Shown here piece by piece: positions 55,888 through 59,121 of a stretch of DNA of 59,121 bases. The notes below the pieces were generated by a model. It ran no database searches. It saw nothing but the letters and a program-made list of their open reading frames with translations, and had not been told where the DNA came from. Position numbers and translations under genes: made by a program. This stretch comes from Faecalibacterium gallinarum. GTDB taxonomy: Bacteria; Bacillota; Clostridia; Oscillospirales; Ruminococcaceae. The stretch spans positions 1 through 59,121 of the forward strand of contig NZ_BQKV01000036.1 in the NCBI RefSeq assembly GCF_022180365.1. Direction: 5' to 3'. How positions within the stretch are numbered: position 1 is the first letter of the stretch; the number at the start of each line of letters is the position of its first letter.

Positions 55888-55934
55888 ACAGGACAAATTC
55901 AGGTTTTTATTTCGCCTGGATTTGTCCTGTTTTT
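55888..55934 (+). terminator. Terminator of the glycogen operon
   Basis: A 16-bp stem (ACAGGACAAATTCAGG / CCTGGATTTGTCCTGT, one mismatch) with an 11-nt loop and a T run, 12 nt past the GH13 stop. Confidence 0.92.
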
Positions 55935-56037
55935 GAATTATTGCAGAATTTATTCATCGAGTTTTTAGAAAGTGCTGTGAATTTTTTGTCGATAATCATG
56001 AATTTGATGCCATTTGACCTGTGGAAACAAAAAATGC

Positions 56038-56068
56038 TTGACCTCTCCCCCGGGGTTTGGAATATAAT
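56038..56068 (+). promoter_or_regulatory. Candidate promoter of nfeD-SPFH pair
   Basis: TTGACC and TATAAT with a long 19-nt spacer, about 65 nt before the NfeD start. The spacing makes it suboptimal. Confidence 0.5.
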
Positions 56069-56134
56069 AGAACCATCCATAGAAGCAACGTTCTATGAAT
56101 TCCTGCAACCGTCTGCTTCAAAGGAGGGAAGCAC

Positions 56135-56587
56135 ATGCCTATGGACGCAATCTGGTGGCTGATCGCCGCCATCGGTTTCCTCATGCTGGAAGCTGCAACC
56201 TTTAATCTGGTGTCGGTCTGGTTTGCGGTGGGCAGCGCCGCGGCGCTGCTCAGCTGCCTGGCCACCGACAGTCTTAAAATTCAGGCTGTGGTCTTTATCG
56301 CCGTCAGCGCTTTCTGCCTGGTAGCCTTCAAGCCCCTGGCCGCCAAACTCCGCCACACCTCCACCCCCACCAACGGCGACCGGAACATCGGCCGCACCGC
56401 CGAAGTGCTGACCCCGGTCAGCCCCAGCGCCACCGGCCGGGTTCACCTGGACGGCGTGGACTGGAACGCCCGGGCGGTACCGGGGGCTGAATTTCAGCCG
56501 GGCGATACCTGCCGGGTAGCAGCCATGGAAAGCACCCTGCTGATTGTCGAACCTGCCATGGCACCCAGCCATGCGGATGCAACCTAA
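56135..56587 (+). CDS. NfeD-family membrane protein
   Basis: A 150-residue short NfeD protein. Two or three transmembrane helices (about 7-25, 29-44, 50-68) are followed by a small OB-fold domain (NIGRTAEVLTPVSPSATGRV, residues 84-103, then LDGVDWNARA). NfeD proteins form paired operons with SPFH/stomatin proteins and organise membrane microdomains; that pairing is exactly what is seen here, with the SPFH gene 21 nt downstream. SD AAGGAGGG precedes the ATG. Confidence 0.92.
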   Translation: MPMDAIWWLIAAIGFLMLEAATFNLVSVWFAVGSAAALLSCLATDSLKIQAVVFIAVSAFCLVAFKPLAAKLRHTSTPTNGDRNIGRTAEVLTPVSPSATGRVHLDGVDWNARAVPGAEFQPGDTCRVAAMESTLLIVEPAMAPSHADAT

Positions 56588-56608
56588 CAGAAAAAGGAGT
56601 GTACATTT

Positions 56609-57505
56609 ATGATGATCTTTGTGGTCCTGGCACTGATCTTTGTGATCCTGCTGATTGTGGTCACCAACATTGTGATCGTGCCCCAGTCCCTGGTGTATGT
56701 CATCGAACGTCTGGGCAGCTACTCCACCACCTGGACCGCTGGCCTGCACGTCAAAGTCCCCTTTGTGGAGCGGGTGGCCAAAAAGGTCAGCCTGAAAGAG
56801 CAGGTCTGTGACTTCCCGCCCCAGCCCGTCATCACCCGCGACAACGTTACCATGCAGATCGACACGGTGGTGTTCTTCCAGGTCATGGATGCCAAGCTCT
56901 ACACCTACGGTGTCAACCAGCCCATCGCCGCCATCGAGAGCCTGTCCGCCACCACCCTGCGGAACATCATCGGCGAGATGGAGCTGGACCACACCCTGAC
57001 CAGCCGTGACGTCATCAACTCCAAGATCACCGCCATCCTGGACGAAGCCACCGACAAGTGGGGCATCAAGGTCAACCGGGTGGAGGTCAAGAACATCATT
57101 CCGCCCCGTGAGATTCAGGACGCCATGGAAAAGCAGATGAAGGCCGAGCGCGAGAAGCGCGCCGTCATCCTGAAGGCCGACGGTGAAAAGCAGGCCGCCA
57201 TCACCGCCGCCGAGGGCGAAAAGGCCGCTGCCATCCTGCGGGCCGACGCCGTCAAGCAGCAGCGGATTCTGGAGGCCGAGGGCGAGGCCCAGGCCATTCT
57301 GGCGGTCCAGCAGGCCAACGCCGACGCAATCCGCCTGCTGAACGAGGCCATGCCCACCGACAAGGTGCTGGCCCTGCGCAGCCTGGAAGCTCTGGCCAAG
57401 GTGGCCAACGGCCGCGCTACCAAGCTGATCATCCCCTCCGAGCTGCAGAACCTGGGCGGCCTGGTGCCCTCGGTGAAGGAGCTTTTGACCGATCCCAAGG
57501 AATAA
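56609..57505 (+). CDS. SPFH/stomatin-family membrane scaffold protein
   Basis: A 298-residue stomatin-like protein. An N-terminal hydrophobic anchor (about 2-22) is followed by the SPFH/band 7 domain (GLHVKVPFVERVAKKVSLKE, VITRDNVTMQIDTVVFFQV in parts, TLRNIIGEMELDHTLTSRD) and a long charged helix rich in Ala/Glu/Lys (about 170-245) that oligomerises. The start is ATGATG, either Met possible, with AAAGGAG upstream. Forms a unit with the preceding NfeD gene, as in many bacteria. Confidence 0.95.
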   Translation: MMIFVVLALIFVILLIVVTNIVIVPQSLVYVIERLGSYSTTWTAGLHVKVPFVERVAKKVSLKEQVCDFPPQPVITRDNVTMQIDTVVFFQVMDAKLYTYGVNQPIAAIESLSATTLRNIIGEMELDHTLTSRDVINSKITAILDEATDKWGIKVNRVEVKNIIPPREIQDAMEKQMKAEREKRAVILKADGEKQAAITAAEGEKAAAILRADAVKQQRILEAEGEAQAILAVQQANADAIRLLNEAMPTDKVLALRSLEALAKVANGRATKLIIPSELQNLGGLVPSVKELLTDPKE

Positions 57506-57519
57506 ACCAAATCCATCTG

Positions 57520-57546
57520 CCGCAGGGCTTATGCCCTGCGGTTTTT
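57520..57546 (+). terminator. Terminator of nfeD-SPFH pair
   Basis: Perfect 9-bp stem CCGCAGGGC / GCCCTGCGG with loop TTAT and five T residues, 14 nt past the SPFH stop. Confidence 0.93.
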
Positions 57547-57597
57547 GTATGTTTTACCGAAAGATGGGCCATTTCACCATTCTTTTTGCATTGTTTG

Positions 57598-57626
57598 TTG
57601 CAAATTTCACAATTCTATGGTATACT
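57598..57626 (+). promoter_or_regulatory. Promoter of ThiE-like/YhcH pair
   Basis: TTGCAA, 17-nt spacer, TATACT, about 95 nt before the ThiE-like start. Confidence 0.8.
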
Positions 57627-57720
57627 TGCCCCACAGAAAAGCACCATAAAATTCCCCTCTGTTTTGTCCGTTTCCATCACCAATCCCAACCCGACGCAAT
57701 CCTTTTGGAGGCATTTTGCC

Positions 57721-58413
57721 ATGGAGATTTCTGCTGAGAAACTGCGGCTGTATGCTGTCATAGATTGTGCCAAACTGAACGGGCCCGCTCTGGAACGCGC
57801 CGTGGAAGAGCTTTTGAGCGGAGGCGTCACCTGCCTCGAGCTGGAGGTGGAGGGCGAGGGCTTCTCCCCGGAGGATTTCGCCGCCCAGGCCCAGGCTGTC
57901 CGCCCCCTTTGCCAGCGGTTCCAGGCGCCGCTCCTGATCCGGAACAGTCCCTCGGTAGCCCAGCTGTCCGGGGCCGACGGCGTCCGGCTGGACTGGTCCG
58001 CCGCCGGAGTGGCCGAAGCCCGCAGTCTGCTGGGCCCGGCCAAGTTCATTGGCTCCTCGGCCCATGATGTAAAGGAGGCCATCCTGGCCCAGCGTCAGGG
58101 GGCGGATTTTCTGGTCTGCGGGTCGGTGTTCGGCTCCTCGGCACAGACAGACGCTGTGGTGGCCCTGGAACGGCCCGAGCTCTGGCGGATCTGCAAGGCG
58201 GCGGGGATGCCGGTGATCGCGGCGGGGGGCATCACCCCTCAGAACGCTCCCCTTTTAATCGCCACCGGCATTGTGGGCATCGCGGTCTCCCGCAGTCTGT
58301 TTTATGCCCCCAACAAATTAATCGCCGCCCACGAACTGCGGGGCCTGGCCGAGCGGATCTGCGCTTACCAGGAAGAGCCCCCCATCATCAACTATCGACG
58401 GAGGAACCGATGA
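57721..58413 (+). CDS. ThiE/TenI-like TIM-barrel protein, degenerate active site
   Basis: A 230-residue TIM barrel of the thiamine-phosphate synthase/TenI family. Family landmarks are LYAVID at the start, ADGVRLDW, IGSSAHDVKEA, GADFLVCGSVFGSSAQTD and VIAAGGITPQNAPLLIATG. The substrate segments are altered: the usual QxRxK pyrimidine/phosphate motif reads LELEVE, and the NDD metal site reads RNS. It is therefore unlikely to be a normal thiamine-phosphate synthase, and no other thiamine gene is near. ATG 57721 has GGAGG upstream. The stop overlaps the next start (ATGA), so it is translationally coupled to a YhcH-family gene. Confidence 0.82.
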   Translation: MEISAEKLRLYAVIDCAKLNGPALERAVEELLSGGVTCLELEVEGEGFSPEDFAAQAQAVRPLCQRFQAPLLIRNSPSVAQLSGADGVRLDWSAAGVAEARSLLGPAKFIGSSAHDVKEAILAQRQGADFLVCGSVFGSSAQTDAVVALERPELWRICKAAGMPVIAAGGITPQNAPLLIATGIVGIAVSRSLFYAPNKLIAAHELRGLAERICAYQEEPPIINYRRRNR

Positions 58414-58889
58414 TTTACGATACCCTGAACAATCTGCCCAACTATCTGGGCATCAGCGACAACCTGGACACCGCCATTGAATACATCATGGCCCGGGATA
58501 TCCAGACCCTGCCCAACGGCCGCACCCGGATCGATGGGGACAAGGTCTTTGTGAACGTGGCCCAGATCACCCCCCAACCGGGCGAAAAAGTGAACTTCGC
58601 CCGCCGGGAGAAATACCTGGCCCTCCTCACCGACCTGGAGGGCAGCGAGCTCTTTGAGGTCTCTCTGGGGGAGCTGGCCATCAAAAAGCCCTATGACCCC
58701 GCCACCGATCTGGCCTATGGCAGCACTGCCACCAGCATTGCCGGCATGCTCTGCGAGGGACGGTTTGCCCTCTTCCTGGCGGGCGAGGCCCACAAAACCG
58801 GCCTGAAGGCCCAGGGCTGCGGCAAGGTCAAGCAGGCGGTTTTCCTGATCGCTCTGGATGAGGAGGAAGAAACCGAGGATGCGGAATAA
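58410..58889 (+). CDS. YhcH/YjgK/YiaL-family protein
   Basis: A 159-residue cupin-like protein of the YhcH/YjgK/YiaL (EbgC/NanQ) family, whose characterised members include sugar anomerases and beta-galactosidase subunits. Recognisable parts are the NGRTRIDGDKVFVNVAQ segment and the late GRFALFLAGEAHKTGL..KVKQAVFLI. The central metal segment, normally ExHxxYxD, reads FARREKYLALL, so the early His and Asp ligands are missing while the late His remains. The C-terminus is Glu-rich. The start codon overlaps the ThiE-like stop by 4 nt, implying a shared function. Confidence 0.85.
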   Translation: MIYDTLNNLPNYLGISDNLDTAIEYIMARDIQTLPNGRTRIDGDKVFVNVAQITPQPGEKVNFARREKYLALLTDLEGSELFEVSLGELAIKKPYDPATDLAYGSTATSIAGMLCEGRFALFLAGEAHKTGLKAQGCGKVKQAVFLIALDEEEETEDAE

Positions 58890-58975
58890 AAATCCCGCTC
58901 CTAGAAATGCGTCTTCTCCGAAACTAAAACTCATCTGCGATTTAATCCAATAAAAAACAGCGCCTCGGCCGAAAC

Positions 58976-59121
58976 TGAACTGCACCCCATTTGTTAGACA
59001 GTATGGTATACTGGATAACAAGTGGGGTGTTTTATTATGCCAAAAGGAATACCGAACAAACGCTACACGCCGGAATTTAAGCAACTGGTAGTAGAGACAA
59101 TGCGAAAGGAACACATAAGTG
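58976..59121 (+). mobile_element. Left end of an IS3/IS150-like insertion sequence (partial)
   Basis: The terminal sequence TGAACTGCACCCCATTTGTT at 58976-58995 closely resembles the IS150-group inverted repeat (TGTACTGCACCC..GTTGGACA). A transposase reading frame begins 61 bp inside. The element runs off the window edge, so its right end and target duplication cannot be seen. No gene lies between it and the YhcH stop. Confidence 0.82.
59037..59121 (+). CDS. IS3-family transposase OrfA (5' fragment)
   Basis: The first 28 codons of a transposase helix-turn-helix protein: YTPEFKQLVVETM is typical of the IS3/IS150 OrfA start. The gene continues beyond the window. No strong SD is visible, which is common for IS transposases. 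Confidence 0.8.
   Translation, partial: MPKGIPNKRYTPEFKQLVVETMRKEHIS

Noticed and set aside
57721-58413. Annotation as functional thiamine-phosphate synthase (thiE)
   Set aside because: The pyrimidine/phosphate-binding and metal-binding residues of ThiE are replaced, and no thiamine gene is nearby.

Overview
The window looks like a chromosome segment from a moderately GC-rich anaerobic Firmicute of the Oscillospirales (Faecalibacterium/Gemmiger/Subdoligranulum-like gut bacteria). This rests on gene content: spoIIID, RNase J, GdpP, a ZapA-type protein, mreBCD with a class B PBP, beta-glucoside-family PTS permeases without EIIA, glycogen phosphorylase, and AT-rich sigma-A-like promoters. The genus is inference. 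I saw no rRNA, tRNA, CRISPR array or prophage.

Accessory half (1-25 kb). At 0.05-7.3 kb lies a sugar locus: two DUF4038 glycosidases, a PTS IIBC permease, a metallo-beta-lactamase-fold hydrolase, a FucU-type mutarotase and a divergent LacI regulator. A solitary 849-residue DUF262/DUF1524 protein, resembling GmrSD-type restriction factors, follows at 7.5-10.1 kb. At 10.3-17.4 kb a second PTS operon runs Nif3-like protein, IIBC permease, 6-phospho-beta-glucosidase (GH1), ChbG-type deacetylase and a sulfatase without a signal peptide, with a divergent LysR regulator. It reads as an intracellular route for a sulfated, N-acetylated disaccharide. At 17.5-24.1 kb an OmpR-type two-component system faces a secreted FMN/FAD reductase, followed by an S41-like protein. 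This module is bracketed by a perfect 144-bp direct repeat made of the spoIIID upstream region and 5' end: the right copy continues into an intact spoIIID, the left copy is a truncated chimera.

Housekeeping half (24-59 kb). An rRNA/tRNA methyltransferase and a HAD phosphatase converge at 25.1 kb. A long leftward cluster (38.7 to 26.3 kb) carries RNase J, gdpP, rplI, dnaB, tilS, hpt, ftsH and two tail-anchored proteins of unknown function (zinc ribbon; HEPN-like). A strong promoter and a hairpin terminator upstream of RNase J delimit an unclassified RNA of about 143 nt. rnhA-mnmA and a membrane-anchored endonuclease/phosphatase run rightward at 39-41.8 kb. From 51.0 to 42.0 kb leftward are zapA, a U32 protease-like gene, dut, maf, mreB, mreC, mreD, a PBP2-type transpeptidase and mgsA. 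Rightward from 51.3 kb come glycogen phosphorylase and a GH13 alpha-glucan hydrolase, an NfeD-SPFH pair, then a ThiE/TenI-like protein translationally coupled to a YhcH-family protein; both lack hallmark active-site residues. The right edge cuts into an IS3/IS150-like insertion sequence.

Several starts were moved from the longest possible reading frame to an internal codon with a better Shine-Dalgarno sequence; these are explained in the entries. All functional statements come from motif recognition by eye, without database searches.
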